From Hydrotalea flava (GTDB taxonomy: Bacteria; Bacteroidota; Bacteroidia; Chitinophagales; Chitinophagaceae), in contig NZ_LUHG01000110.1 in NCBI RefSeq assembly GCF_001623405.1, forward strand, positions 1 through 64,000: a stretch of 64,000 nucleotides of DNA, given 5' to 3'. Both the position numbers and the translations under genes were made by a program. Below, one piece after another: positions 27,847 to 37,088 of the stretch. The notes below the pieces were generated by a model that saw only the letters and a program-made list of their open reading frames with translations, searched no databases and had not been told where the DNA came from. Every line of letters begins with the position of its first letter. Position 1 is the stretch's first letter.

Positions 27847-29517
27847 ATGTACAATAAATTTTTATTAGCCACGCTAATTATCGTATTTCCGGTATTGGGT
27901 TTTGGGCAATTATTACAAGCTAAAAATAATTTTACTCATGCCGATACATTAAGAGGCAGTGATAATGCACAACGAAACTGGTGGAATGTTTTACATTATT
28001 CCATTTCAGTGAATCCTAATTTTGAAACGAAAACCATTCAGGGTAAAGTTACCATTCAATATGCTGTAGTAAAGCCGGTTACCACCATGCAGATTGATTT
28101 ACAACAGCCTTTGGAAGTAGACAGTATTGTACAGCACAAACGCATTATTTATTTTACAAGAACCAATAATGTAATTTTCATTAAAAATACTGTTCCGCAT
28201 CGTATGGGATTCCATGATTCAATTACCGTGTATTATCATGGCCGGCCTCGGGAAGCCGTTCGTCCACCCTGGGATGGTGGATGGATTTGGAAGAAAGATT
28301 CATTGAACAGGCCGTGGATGAGTGTTGCCTGTCAGGGTTTGGGCGCCAGTGTTTGGTATCCGTGTAAAGATTATCAGGGAGATGAACCCGATAACGGAGC
28401 CACATTGACTATCATTGCTCCGGATACATTAATGGCAGTAGGTAATGGTAGATTAATATTTTCAGGAAACACTTCGTTCAACAAGAAAATATATACCTGG
28501 CAAGTGGTGAATCCTATTAATAACTATGACATTATTCCCTATATAGGCAAATACGTAAACAAACAAGATACGCTGTTGGGCGCAAAAGGATTATTAACGC
28601 TTCAATATTGGGTTTTGGACTATGATAGCAGTATTGCCTGGCAGCAATTTAAACAGGTAAAACCAATGTTACGGGCATTTGAGTATTGGTTTGGGCCTTA
28701 TCCATTTTATGAAGATGGGTATCAGTTGGTACAGGCGCCGCATTTAGGTATGGAGCACCAAAGTGCTGTAGCTTACGGCAATCATTTTAAAAACGGTTAT
28801 TTAGGGCGCGATTTAAGTGGAACGGGATGGGGCTTGCGTTGGGATTTTATTATTGTACACGAAAGCGGGCACGAATGGTTTGGAAATAATATTACTACCA
28901 AAGATGTGGCCGATATGTGGGTACACGAAGGATTTACCAATTACAGCGAAACATTGTTTACCGAATATTATTACGGAAAAGAAGCAGGCACCGATTATAA
29001 TGTAGGCAGCAGAAAAAATATTTTGAATGATAAACCCATTATTGGCCCCTATGGTGTAAACAAAGAAGGCAGTAGTGATATGTATTATAAAGGCAGTGCA
29101 TTAATACATTCTATTCGCCACTCTGTGCATAATGATGTTCTATTTCGGAAAATACTGCACGGTTTAAATAAAGTTTTTTACCATCAAACGGTTACCTCGG
29201 CTCAAATTGAAAATTACATCAATCAGCATGCAGGGTTTAATTATCAATATGTTTTCGATCAATATTTACGAACCACGCATATACCTGTTTTGGAATATCA
29301 GGTGGATTCGGTAAATCATTCCGTTCGTTGCAGATGGAGTAATTGTTTGCCTACATTCAATTTGCCATTGAGTTTATGGAATCCACCAGGTGAACATATT
29401 AAAATATATCCAACAACGAATTGGAAAACAATCTCCATTCAAAAAAATCAGACCAACTTATTTCGTTCAGCATTAATTGAGCGGTTGTATTATGTAAAAA
29501 CGAAATTGCTGCATTAG
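27847..29517 (+). CDS. Exported M1 family zinc aminopeptidase
   Basis: A 556-residue metallopeptidase with a signal peptide (MYNKFLLATLIIVFPVLGFGQ). The zinc site is complete: HESGH (His338, His342), with the third ligand Glu361 in HEGFTNYSE exactly 18 residues on. The substrate-anchor motif reads GMEH (301-304) instead of the classical GAMEN, as in several M1 members from Bacteroidota. The protein is short, with little left of the large C-terminal helical domain of classical M1 enzymes. It probably trims peptides in the periplasm. It ends directly against the convergent permease gene (no gap). Confidence 0.92.
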   Translation: MYNKFLLATLIIVFPVLGFGQLLQAKNNFTHADTLRGSDNAQRNWWNVLHYSISVNPNFETKTIQGKVTIQYAVVKPVTTMQIDLQQPLEVDSIVQHKRIIYFTRTNNVIFIKNTVPHRMGFHDSITVYYHGRPREAVRPPWDGGWIWKKDSLNRPWMSVACQGLGASVWYPCKDYQGDEPDNGATLTIIAPDTLMAVGNGRLIFSGNTSFNKKIYTWQVVNPINNYDIIPYIGKYVNKQDTLLGAKGLLTLQYWVLDYDSSIAWQQFKQVKPMLRAFEYWFGPYPFYEDGYQLVQAPHLGMEHQSAVAYGNHFKNGYLGRDLSGTGWGLRWDFIIVHESGHEWFGNNITTKDVADMWVHEGFTNYSETLFTEYYYGKEAGTDYNVGSRKNILNDKPIIGPYGVNKEGSSDMYYKGSALIHSIRHSVHNDVLFRKILHGLNKVFYHQTVTSAQIENYINQHAGFNYQYVFDQYLRTTHIPVLEYQVDSVNHSVRCRWSNCLPTFNLPLSLWNPPGEHIKIYPTTNWKTISIQKNQTNLFRSALIERLYYVKTKLLH

Positions 29518-31206
29518 TTAAATTTCGGTTCTTAACTTACTGTGTTTTCTTCCATAAAAGAAATACAGGCATAAACCAATACCCATCCATACAAAAAACC
29601 ACAACCAGCTAATGGCAGGAATTTCAATCATTAAATACAAACAAAATAATGCACCTAAAACAGGAATAACTGAATAATTTCTGATAAAGCTTAACACGGA
29701 AACAATTACTGTGATAGAAACAAAAACGATAAATAATATTTCCTGATAACTTTCTGAGCTAAGATGTTGAAATGCATCGGTAAAGCGTTCATGAAATCCG
29801 ATAATAAATATCATGGACAGTATTGGGATAATATACTTTCCATTGATGTAAGGTAATTTAAATCGGCCCTGTGTAGTATTTTGCATTCGTGGCAATACCA
29901 ATACACCAAAACAAACCAACACAAAGGCAAACAAAGTTCCAATACTGGTTAAATCGGTCATTAAACTACTTGGTAAAAATAATGAAGGGATAGAAACCAA
30001 TAATCCTGTAATAATGGTAGCAAAGGCCGGTGTTTGAAATTTTGGATGAATTTGAGAAAACTTTTTGGGCAATAAGCCATCCCGGCTCATACTCATCCAA
30101 ATACGCGGCTGACCTAACTGAAAAACCAGCATTACACTTGTAGTTGCCACTACTGCACTAATTGAAATAATATAACTCACCCATTTTAAGTTGATTTTAC
30201 TAAACACAAATGCCAATGGGTCATTTACCTTCAGTTCAGAATAATGTACCATACCGGTTAATACCAATGCTATTAAAATATAGAGTACAGTACAAATAAT
30301 TAAAGAATAAATCATCCCTCGTGGTAAATCGCGTTGAGGATTTTTACATTCTTCAGCAGTGGTAGAAATAGCATCAAAGCCAATATAGGCATAAAAAACA
30401 GCAGATACCCCTGCTAACACACCACCAAATCCATTTGGCAGAAAGGGCACCCAGTTATCTGTTTTCACATAAAAAAATCCGAGTGCAATTACAAATAGGA
30501 TGACGATGATTTTAAAAATAACCATAAAATTGGTTGATTTTTTACTCTCTTTTATTCCTATATATGCCAACGTTGTAATTAACACTACAATGATAAATGC
30601 AGGAAGATTAATGAGCAGGTGTTTACCAAACAGAACAGGAGCCTGCATCCAGGTATCTGTTGCAGACAATAAATGTTGTGGTAAAGGTTGATGCGATGCT
30701 GTTAAAATAGTAGCTTCCTGAAAATCTTTAGCCGCTGTGAAAGGATCTGTTAACAGCCAACCGGGTAAATGAATACCCAAACCCATCAATAAATTATTAA
30801 AATAGCCACTCCAGCTAATGGCAACAACTATATTTCCAATGGCATATTCTAAAATAAGTGCCCAACCAATAATCCATGCAACTAATTCACCAAAACTAAC
30901 ATAGGCATACGTGTATGCACTTCCGGCAATGGGTACTCTACTGGCAAATTCAGCATAACATAAAGCACTAAAGCCACAGGTAACCGCAGTAATAATAAAA
31001 AGAAATGCTATACCGGGCCCACCGTTATAAGCTGCTGTTCCTATTGTTGAAAAGATACCTGCACCAATAATGGCAGCAATACCCATAAATGTTAAATCCT
31101 TAACCGTTAGTACCTTATTCAGTGAATGTTGATGACCATCCGTAATTCCTGCTTCTGAATCAGCAACAATTTTTTCAATTGATTTTTTTCTAAACAATGT
31201 AGACAT
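29518..31206 (-). CDS. APC superfamily amino acid permease
   Basis: A 562-residue inner-membrane amino acid transporter. The N-terminal part has the family signature GIAAIIGAGIFSTIGTAAYNGGPGI (unwound helix 1), followed by about 12-14 hydrophobic segments and the conserved AYIGFDAISTTAEECKNPQRDLP block, characteristic of the cationic amino acid transporter branch. Substrate specificity is not certain. The polyprenyl synthase gene lies 42 bases upstream on the same strand. Confidence 0.92.
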   Translation of the reverse strand: MSTLFRKKSIEKIVADSEAGITDGHQHSLNKVLTVKDLTFMGIAAIIGAGIFSTIGTAAYNGGPGIAFLFIITAVTCGFSALCYAEFASRVPIAGSAYTYAYVSFGELVAWIIGWALILEYAIGNIVVAISWSGYFNNLLMGLGIHLPGWLLTDPFTAAKDFQEATILTASHQPLPQHLLSATDTWMQAPVLFGKHLLINLPAFIIVVLITTLAYIGIKESKKSTNFMVIFKIIVILFVIALGFFYVKTDNWVPFLPNGFGGVLAGVSAVFYAYIGFDAISTTAEECKNPQRDLPRGMIYSLIICTVLYILIALVLTGMVHYSELKVNDPLAFVFSKINLKWVSYIISISAVVATTSVMLVFQLGQPRIWMSMSRDGLLPKKFSQIHPKFQTPAFATIITGLLVSIPSLFLPSSLMTDLTSIGTLFAFVLVCFGVLVLPRMQNTTQGRFKLPYINGKYIIPILSMIFIIGFHERFTDAFQHLSSESYQEILFIVFVSITVIVSVLSFIRNYSVIPVLGALFCLYLMIEIPAISWLWFFVWMGIGLCLYFFYGRKHSKLRTEI

Positions 31207-31248
31207 GCAATCGTCTGTTTTATAAAAAAGGGTAAGATAAGCATTAAA

Positions 31249-32214
31249 TTAGTAATCTCTTTGTATGAGGAAAGCCGCAACATCTTTTAAATGTTTTTTG
31301 CGCACACTTTGTACAGCAACTTCTTCTAAATGATGCAGTGCTGTATTTAAATATTGTTCTTTTAAAGCATTGGCCCATTCGTGCACATTACAATCTTTAA
31401 ATATGGCTAAAACTTTTTCAACTTTATCAGGTTCATTACCCAGCATGTGTTGCATCAATGCTGTTTTTTGTGCAGGTGATGCTACTTCTAATGCATGTAA
31501 CAATAAAAAAGTTTTTTTATTTTGTTTAATATCGCCACCTACCACTTTGCCAAATTTTTCAGGATTCCCGAAAGCATCCAGATAGTCATCCTGAATTTGA
31601 AAGGCGATACCTAAATTTTTTCCAAAAGCATATAAATGTTTACAACTGCCTTCGCTTGCACCACCAATAATGGCCCCCATTTCTAAACTTGCCGCCAGCA
31701 AAACAGAGGTTTTTAATTCAATCATTTTTAAATAATCGGTTAATTCAATGTGTGCTGCATGCGCATAATCCATATCTAATTGTTGCCCCTCGCAAACTTC
31801 AACTGCTGTTTTATTAAAAATATGCAAAATATGTTTCAGAAAATCATTTTGAATATGCTCTAAATATTGGTAGGCTTTAATTACCATTACATCACCTGCC
31901 AGCAAAGCCGTGTTATTACCATATTTAGCATGTACAGTGGTCATTCCTCGGCGTAAATCTGCTTCATCCATAATATCATCATGCACTAAAGTAAAATTGT
32001 GAAACAGTTCAATAGCCGTAGCAACACGGTATGCATCTTCATGAATTTCGCCAAAAAGTTCGTTACCCATTAAGCAAAAAACCGGCCTGATTCTTTTACC
32101 GCCAATTTGTAAAAAATAGTGGCAGGGCTCATATAATGTTTCAGGCGTTTTTGGAAAATGATGCACTGAAAAATATTTACCAAATTGTTCAGTAAGTTGT
32201 TCAAATGTATGCAT
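31249..32214 (-). CDS. Polyprenyl (isoprenyl diphosphate) synthase
   Basis: Condenses isopentenyl diphosphate with allylic diphosphates to make an isoprenoid chain for menaquinone, lipid carriers or carotenoids. The 321-residue protein has both aspartate-rich motifs: first DDIMDEADLRRG (DDxxD at 79-83) and second FQIQDDYLD (205-213), plus GGKRIRP (38-44) near the N-terminus. Chain length cannot be fixed from the sequence. The ATG at 32214 is taken because an upstream in-frame start at 32241 is only a TTG and adds a non-conserved extension. Confidence 0.93.
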   Translation of the reverse strand: MHTFEQLTEQFGKYFSVHHFPKTPETLYEPCHYFLQIGGKRIRPVFCLMGNELFGEIHEDAYRVATAIELFHNFTLVHDDIMDEADLRRGMTTVHAKYGNNTALLAGDVMVIKAYQYLEHIQNDFLKHILHIFNKTAVEVCEGQQLDMDYAHAAHIELTDYLKMIELKTSVLLAASLEMGAIIGGASEGSCKHLYAFGKNLGIAFQIQDDYLDAFGNPEKFGKVVGGDIKQNKKTFLLLHALEVASPAQKTALMQHMLGNEPDKVEKVLAIFKDCNVHEWANALKEQYLNTALHHLEEVAVQSVRKKHLKDVAAFLIQRDY

Positions 32215-32295
32215 ACCACAAACTAACAGGAAAAAATTCAAATAAACTTGTAAGAATCAAAGTTTTATGCACAAAATTTTGGCACGATTTTTTGA

Positions 32296-32303
32296 TAATT
32301 TTG
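32296..32303 (+). promoter_or_regulatory. Candidate promoter of the small outer-membrane protein gene, -7 box TAATTTTG
   Basis: A perfect TAnnTTTG match 14 bases before the ATG at 32318. It supports that ATG over the upstream in-frame ATG at 32267. Confidence 0.5.
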
Positions 32304-32317
32304 CTAAAATGTTATTT

Positions 32318-32800
32318 ATGAAAAAAATATTCATCCTGAGCCTGATTACTTTAACACTGGGTATTGCTAAAACAGAAGCCCAAAATTTAAGCAGTTCTTA
32401 TCAAACAGCAGTAGGTTTAAAAATTTATCCGGGTGCTGTTTCTGTAAAACATTTCGTAAATGGCAACAATGCTATTGAAGGATTGGGTTATTTTTGGCAG
32501 TATGGTTTTAGATTAACCGGTTTGTATGAAATACATGGTGATATTAATGGCGCACCGGGTTTAAAATGGTATGTTGGTCCCGGCGCACATATTGGTTCAT
32601 ATAATGATAACTGGATAAGAGACTATCCATACCGTGATAATTCAGTAGCCATTGGTATTGATGGCGTTTTGGGTTTGGATTATAAAATTAAAGGTGCTCC
32701 CATCAACGTTAGTTTCGACTGGCAGCCTTCATTTAATTTGGTTGGGTATTCTTATTTTGAAGGAGGCTGGGGCGGACTGGGTATTCGTTATGCCTTTTAA
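32318..32800 (+). CDS. Small outer-membrane beta-barrel-like protein
   Basis: A 160-residue exported protein: signal peptide MKKIFILSLITLTLGIAKTEAQ, then alternating strands rich in glycine and aromatics (SSYQTAVGLKIYPGAVSVKH; GYFWQYGFRLTGLYEIHGDI; GLKWYVGPGAHIG) and an aromatic C-terminal end GIRYAF. The pattern fits an eight-strand outer-membrane barrel; the C-terminal phenylalanine is typical for barrel insertion. Function unknown. The signal peptide and the -7 box just upstream fix the start at 32318. A strong terminator follows. Confidence 0.75.
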   Translation: MKKIFILSLITLTLGIAKTEAQNLSSSYQTAVGLKIYPGAVSVKHFVNGNNAIEGLGYFWQYGFRLTGLYEIHGDINGAPGLKWYVGPGAHIGSYNDNWIRDYPYRDNSVAIGIDGVLGLDYKIKGAPINVSFDWQPSFNLVGYSYFEGGWGGLGIRYAF

Positions 32801-32821
32801 CTTAAATTTATTCATTTAATC

Positions 32822-32859
32822 AAAAAGTTTGGGGTTCGTTTTAATCTCAAACTTTTTTT
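32822..32859 (+). terminator. Rho-independent terminator after the outer-membrane protein gene
   Basis: AAAAAGTTTGGGGTT pairs with AATCTCAAACTTTTT around a short loop; the two G-U pairs favour the plus-strand transcript, which ends in a run of seven U. It also separates this gene from the convergent ftsY. Confidence 0.8.
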
Positions 32860-32887
32860 ATAGTTTAAGTTTACTGAATGCTATTGG

Positions 32888-33850
32888 CTATGCATCCTGC
32901 AAAGTAAAAAGACTATTTACAAATTCTTTTTTATCAAATACCAATAAATCATTTATCTGCTCACCCACACCAATAAATTTTACCGGTATTTTAAATTGAT
33001 TGGCAATGGCCAATACTACTCCACCTTTTGCAGTGCCATCTAACTTAGTAATGGTGATTGCACTCACTTCAGTTGCAGCGGTAAATTGTTTGGCTTGCTC
33101 TACTGCATTTTGTCCTGTTGAGCCATCTAAAACCAACATTACTTCATGGGGTGCAGTAGGTATTACTTTTTGAATAACCCGCTTAATTTTTGAAAGTTCA
33201 TCCATTAAATGAGTTTTATTATGCAACCTTCCCGCTGTATCAATCATCACAATATCAACCCCTTTTGCCACTGCACTTTTTACCGCATCAAATGCTACCG
33301 CACCGGGATCGCTGCCCATGGCTTGTTTTACAATGGGAACACCTACTCTTTCGCTCCAAATGGTAAGCTGATCAACAGCAGCTGCCCTGAATGTATCGGC
33401 TGCCCCCAATAAAACAGAATAACCTGCTTTGGTATAATTGTGTGCTAATTTTCCGATAGTGGTTGTTTTACCAACCCCATTCACTCCAACTACCAAAATT
33501 ACATAAGGCTTTTTATCGGCAGGAATTTCAAAATTTTTATACGTTTCATCAGCATCCTGTAATACATTCTGAATTTCATCCTTTAACAAATGATTCAATT
33601 CAGATGTATGCACATATTTTTCTTTTTTAACCCTTTCTTCAATTCGTTCAATAATTTGAAGTGTAGTATCAATGCCAACATCGGCACTAATTAATGCCTC
33701 TTCTAAATTGTCTAAAACAGATGCATCAATGGTACTTTTTCCTGCTATTGCTTTAGAAATTTTCGACAAAAATCCTTCTTTGGTTTTTTGCAATCCCTGA
33801 TCTAAGCTTTCTTTTTCCTTCTTGCCAAATAATTTATCAAAAAATCCCAT
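32888..33850 (-). CDS. ftsY: Signal recognition particle receptor FtsY
   Basis: SRP receptor GTPase that docks ribosome-nascent chain complexes at the inner membrane. The 320-residue protein has the N domain followed by the NG GTPase: GVNGVGKTTTIGKLA (G1), DTAGRLHNKTHLMDEL (G3), and TKLDGTAKGG (G4). It lacks the long acidic A domain of E. coli FtsY, as usual in Bacteroidota; a short lysine/glutamate-rich start replaces it. It lies downstream of the DUF4295 gene but beyond a terminator, so it probably has its own promoter. Confidence 0.96.
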   Translation of the reverse strand: MGFFDKLFGKKEKESLDQGLQKTKEGFLSKISKAIAGKSTIDASVLDNLEEALISADVGIDTTLQIIERIEERVKKEKYVHTSELNHLLKDEIQNVLQDADETYKNFEIPADKKPYVILVVGVNGVGKTTTIGKLAHNYTKAGYSVLLGAADTFRAAAVDQLTIWSERVGVPIVKQAMGSDPGAVAFDAVKSAVAKGVDIVMIDTAGRLHNKTHLMDELSKIKRVIQKVIPTAPHEVMLVLDGSTGQNAVEQAKQFTAATEVSAITITKLDGTAKGGVVLAIANQFKIPVKFIGVGEQINDLLVFDKKEFVNSLFTLQDA

Positions 33851-33997
33851 GGTTAATAGAATAAATATGAAAAAATGTTTAAAGGCACAAAGTAAGATTA
33901 AAAATCATTTTTTTGTGCAATTGCATTAAAAGAAATCAATAACCTATAGTACAATGGTATTTTATAAAAAAGTATTGATTGTTTTCTGACAGCACAA

Positions 33998-34030
33998 CAA
34001 AAAAGCCTTCCTAAAAGGAAAGCTTTACAA
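33998..34030 (-). terminator. Rho-independent terminator after the rpmB-rpmG-DUF4295 unit
   Basis: On the minus strand AAAGCTTTCC pairs with GGAAGGCTTT around a 4-5 base loop (one G-U pair) and ends in UUUUUU. It lies 25-55 bases past the DUF4295 stop. Confidence 0.85.
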
Positions 34031-34053
34031 TAAATTATATTATAGCTATCAAA

Positions 34054-34224
34054 CTATTTGGCCAAAAAATCTTTCACCTTATCCTTGTGCACAATGGCTT
34101 CTTTAAATGTATAAGCGCCGGTTTTAGGGCTGCGGATGGGTTTAATCACTTTTGTCCAGTTCTTTGCTTCAGCGGCGGCTTTTTGGTCTTTAGTCTTAAT
34201 CGCTGTTTTTGCTGCTTTTGCCAT
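34054..34224 (-). CDS. DUF4295 small basic protein
   Basis: A 56-residue lysine-rich protein beginning MAKAAKTAIKTKDQK and ending KVKDFLAK. It matches in size, charge and position the DUF4295 family, which in Bacteroidota follows rpmB and rpmG. The basic composition and the ribosomal-protein neighbours suggest a ribosome-associated role, but none is proven from sequence. It starts 2 bases after the rpmG stop codon, so translation may be coupled. Confidence 0.85.
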   Translation of the reverse strand: MAKAAKTAIKTKDQKAAAEAKNWTKVIKPIRSPKTGAYTFKEAIVHKDKVKDFLAK

Positions 34225-34226
34225 GG

Positions 34227-34409
34227 TTATTTGATTTCTTTATGAACAGTTACTTTTTTCAAAATAGGGTTGTACTTTTTCAGCTCCAGTCTCTCAGGAG
34301 TATTTTTTTTGTTTTTTACAGAGATGTAACGACTGGTGCCGGGCATTCCTGATGTTTTATGCTCGGTGCACTCTAATATTACTTGTACTCTATTACCTTT
34401 CTTTGCCAT
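34227..34409 (-). CDS. rpmG: 50S ribosomal protein L33
   Basis: A 60-residue large-subunit protein near the E site. The sequence [18 protein letters not shown] is typical of bacterial L33. It lacks the two CxxC pairs and so is the zinc-independent form. It sits between rpmB (25 bases upstream) and the DUF4295 gene (2 bases downstream). Confidence 0.95.
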   Translation of the reverse strand: MAKKGNRVQVILECTEHKTSGMPGTSRYISVKNKKNTPERLELKKYNPILKKVTVHKEIK

Positions 34410-34434
34410 TGTAATGGGTAATTTACTGGTTTAA

Positions 34435-34671
34435 TTAAATTTTTACTCCGTCAGCTCTCAATTGTTTAATAACAGAGGCCAAACCATTTTTATTAATGGT
34501 ACGAATGGCATCTGAAGATACTTTTAAAGTAACCCAACGGTCTTCTTCTGCAAAAAAGAAACGTTTTGTTTGTAAATTCGGCAGAAAACGGCGTTTTGTT
34601 TTAATGTTAGAATGTGAAACGCTGTTACCTGTTAATGGTTTTTTTCCTGTAACCTGACATACTCTTGCCAT
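34435..34671 (-). CDS. rpmB: 50S ribosomal protein L28
   Basis: A 78-residue large-subunit protein, [20 protein letters not shown] followed by [15 protein letters not shown], the classic L28 pattern. An upstream in-frame extension exists, but the family start is the ATG at 34671, and a -7 promoter box lies only about 24 bases before it. It is the first gene of the rpmB-rpmG-DUF4295 unit. Confidence 0.96.
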   Translation of the reverse strand: MARVCQVTGKKPLTGNSVSHSNIKTKRRFLPNLQTKRFFFAEEDRWVTLKVSSDAIRTINKNGLASVIKQLRADGVKI

Positions 34672-34694
34672 GATGCTATTTTTTTTCGGGACGG

Positions 34695-34702
34695 CAAAGG
34701 TA
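34695..34702 (-). promoter_or_regulatory. Candidate promoter of the rpmB unit, -7 box TACCTTTG
   Basis: A perfect TAnnTTTG match on the minus strand, 23 bases before the rpmB ATG. The rest of the 436-base gap between rpmB and rocD contains no supported gene; a plus-strand frame at 34670-34903 is not credible. Confidence 0.55.
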
Positions 34703-34898
34703 AGGAACACAAATGAAAAATCCATATTAATCACATCTTTTTTAGAGAAAATATACACACGCCGTGGAAATATAGATTTTGCCGTAATAATCAAGCTAAA
34801 TTATACACATTACTACTCATTTCATTCAATCTATCCGCTTTCAGTAAAAATTTTGCAGAGAACCAAAACAAATATTGCAGAGAAATTTACTAAATTTT

Positions 34899-34928
34899 TT
34901 TGAGCTGTACCAATTATTCGTAACTTGC
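34899..34928 (+). promoter_or_regulatory. Candidate rocD promoter, TTTG-N18-TAACTTGC
   Basis: TTTG at 34899-34902 (end of a T run) and TAACTTGC at 34921-34928 are 18 bases apart, close to the Bacteroidota layout. It would leave a leader of about 170 bases before rocD. The ten bases GTAACTTGCA occur again before pruA at 62911-62920. Confidence 0.4.
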
Positions 34929-35107
34929 AAGCAATAAATCATGAAACACTTTCTGCAATATAACCTCGATTTTTTAGATCATCCCTTGGGGTAATCTTCT
35001 ATTTAAATTATTCTCAAATCGTATTGTTATTTATTATAAGCTATTGTTCTGGTATTTTTTACCATGTAACAGGTTTATGTGATTTCCTCAAATTTTAAAA
35101 GAATTTT

Positions 35108-36340
35108 ATGTTAACGCAACAATTATCCCATAAAAGTGCATACTATCTTTCATTAGAAGAAAAATACGGTGCACACAACTATCATCCCTTACCGGTGGTT
35201 TTAGAAAAAGGCGAAGGTGTATTTGTATACGATGTTGACCAAAAACGTTATTTCGACTTTTTAAGCGGCTATTCAGCCGTAAATCAAGGGCACTGTCATC
35301 CTAAAATTATTAACAGTCTATTGCAACAGGCACAAAAACTTACCCTTACTTCCAGAGCATTTTACAACAATGTTTTGGGCGAATATGAAAAATACATCAC
35401 TGAATATTTTGGGTACGATAAGGTTTTACCTATGAATACCGGTGTTGAAGGCGGGGAAACAGCGGTAAAATTAGCCCGCAGATGGGGTTATGCCAAAAAA
35501 GGAATACCTGAAAATAATGCGAAAATAATTTTTGCCGAAGGTAATTTCTGGGGCAGAACACTGGCAGCCATCTCCTCTTCTACCGATCCATCTAGTTATA
35601 AAGGATTTGGGCCTTATATGCCCGGATTTGAATTGGTGCCTTACAATAATTTAGCTGCTTTAGAAAAAGCTTTTCAGGATAAAAATGTAGCTGCCTTTAT
35701 GGTTGAACCCATTCAGGGCGAAGCAGGTGTGGTGGTACCGGATGAGGGTTATTTAAAGGGGGTTCGTGCATTGTGTACAGAATATAATGTATTATTCATA
35801 GCCGATGAAATTCAGACCGGTTTAGCCAGAACCGGAAAAATGCTGGCCTGTGATCATGAAAATGTAAAACCCGATATTTTGATTTTAGGAAAAGCTTTAA
35901 GTGGTGGCACCATGCCCGTTAGTGCAGTGTTATGTGATGATGCAATCATGCTAAACATACAGCCCGGCGAACATGGCAGCACTTATGGCGGTAACCCTTT
36001 GGCCTGTGCTGTAGCCATTACTTCATTACAAGTGTTAAAAGATGAGGGAATGGTGGAGAATGCAGAAAAAATGGGTGTTATTTTTCGGGAAGAATTGGCT
36101 AAACTCAAAAATCAGTTTCTACAAACCATTCGGGGCAAAGGCTTATTAAATGCCATCGTAATACAACACCCTAATCCGGATGCAGCCTGGGATATTTGCT
36201 TAGCTTTAAAAGAAAATGGTTTATTGGCCAAACCAACACATGGCGATAAAATTCGCTTTGCACCACCGCTCATCATTACAGCGCCCCAAATTATGGAAGC
36301 GGTTGAAATTATCCGTAAAACATTACAATCATTTCATTAA
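35108..36340 (+). CDS. rocD: Ornithine--oxo-acid aminotransferase
   Basis: Class III PLP aminotransferase converting ornithine and 2-oxoglutarate to glutamate semialdehyde and glutamate. The 410-residue protein shows [20 protein letters not shown] (109-128), typical of ornithine aminotransferase, the cofactor aspartate in [12 protein letters not shown] (Asp233) and the Schiff-base lysine in [14 protein letters not shown] (Lys262). The next enzyme of the route, PruA, begins at the right end of this window. A long AT-rich leader precedes it and the VIT1-type gene follows after 28 bases. Confidence 0.95.
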   Translation: MLTQQLSHKSAYYLSLEEKYGAHNYHPLPVVLEKGEGVFVYDVDQKRYFDFLSGYSAVNQGHCHPKIINSLLQQAQKLTLTSRAFYNNVLGEYEKYITEYFGYDKVLPMNTGVEGGETAVKLARRWGYAKKGIPENNAKIIFAEGNFWGRTLAAISSSTDPSSYKGFGPYMPGFELVPYNNLAALEKAFQDKNVAAFMVEPIQGEAGVVVPDEGYLKGVRALCTEYNVLFIADEIQTGLARTGKMLACDHENVKPDILILGKALSGGTMPVSAVLCDDAIMLNIQPGEHGSTYGGNPLACAVAITSLQVLKDEGMVENAEKMGVIFREELAKLKNQFLQTIRGKGLLNAIVIQHPNPDAAWDICLALKENGLLAKPTHGDKIRFAPPLIITAPQIMEAVEIIRKTLQSFH

Positions 36341-36368
36341 AACATTTGTTTATAAGTAATTTTACAGT

Positions 36369-37076
36369 ATGATACAAAACCACCTGCACCACAAAGAAGA
36401 GCATTTACAAAGCTCAGATTTATTAACGGATATTGTAATTGGCATGAGTGATGGACTAACCGTTCCATTTGCTTTGGCTGCCGGTTTAAGTGGTGCAGTT
36501 GGCAATCAGGTAAATTTAATATGGATTGCCGGTATTGCAGAAATTGCAGCCGGCTCCATTGCTATGGGTTTAGGTGGTTATTTAGCCGGAAAAACGGAAG
36601 TAGACCATTATAACAGTGAACAAAAGAAAGAATTTTGGGAAATTGAAAACAAAGTAGAAGTAGAAAAAGAAGAAGTACGGGAGGTTTTTAGAAATTGGGG
36701 TTTAAGTGAGCAGTTGCAAGAGCAAGCCATGCAGGAAATTGTAAAAGATAAAAACAAATGGGTTGATTTTATGATGAAGCATGAACTTGGTTTAGAAGAA
36801 CCAGATCCCAAAAGAGCAAGGAAAAGTGCTTTTAATATCGGATTATCATATGTAGTGGGCGGCTTGGTGCCCCTTAGCCCCTATTTCTTCGTTACCGATG
36901 CGCTCAATGGTTTAAAAATTTCTGTTATTGTTACTTTAATCTGTCTTTACATTTTCGGTTATTTCAAAAGTAAAATAACCGGCATTAATCCGTGGACAGG
37001 AGGTCTTCGTGTGATGCTGATTGGAGCCGCCGCTGCAGCCGCAGCCTTCGGCATTGCCAAATTAATTGATGGTTGA
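36369..37076 (+). CDS. VIT1/CCC1 family metal transporter
   Basis: A 235-residue membrane protein of the VIT1/CCC1 family, which moves iron or manganese across membranes. Characteristic are the first segment DIVIGMSDGLTVPFALAAGL (about 21-40), the GSIAMGLGGYLAGKTEVDHY block after helix 2, and a charged central stretch rich in Glu and Lys (about 82-135) that corresponds to the metal-binding loop. Two further hydrophobic pairs close the protein. Iron is the likely substrate by family only. Confidence 0.9.
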   Translation: MIQNHLHHKEEHLQSSDLLTDIVIGMSDGLTVPFALAAGLSGAVGNQVNLIWIAGIAEIAAGSIAMGLGGYLAGKTEVDHYNSEQKKEFWEIENKVEVEKEEVREVFRNWGLSEQLQEQAMQEIVKDKNKWVDFMMKHELGLEEPDPKRARKSAFNIGLSYVVGGLVPLSPYFFVTDALNGLKISVIVTLICLYIFGYFKSKITGINPWTGGLRVMLIGAAAAAAAFGIAKLIDG

Positions 37077-37088
37077 TACTGCAGTTAT

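Noticed and set aside
34670-34903. Plus-strand open frame upstream of rocD
   Set aside because: It covers the rpmB promoter region and has no recognisable protein features.
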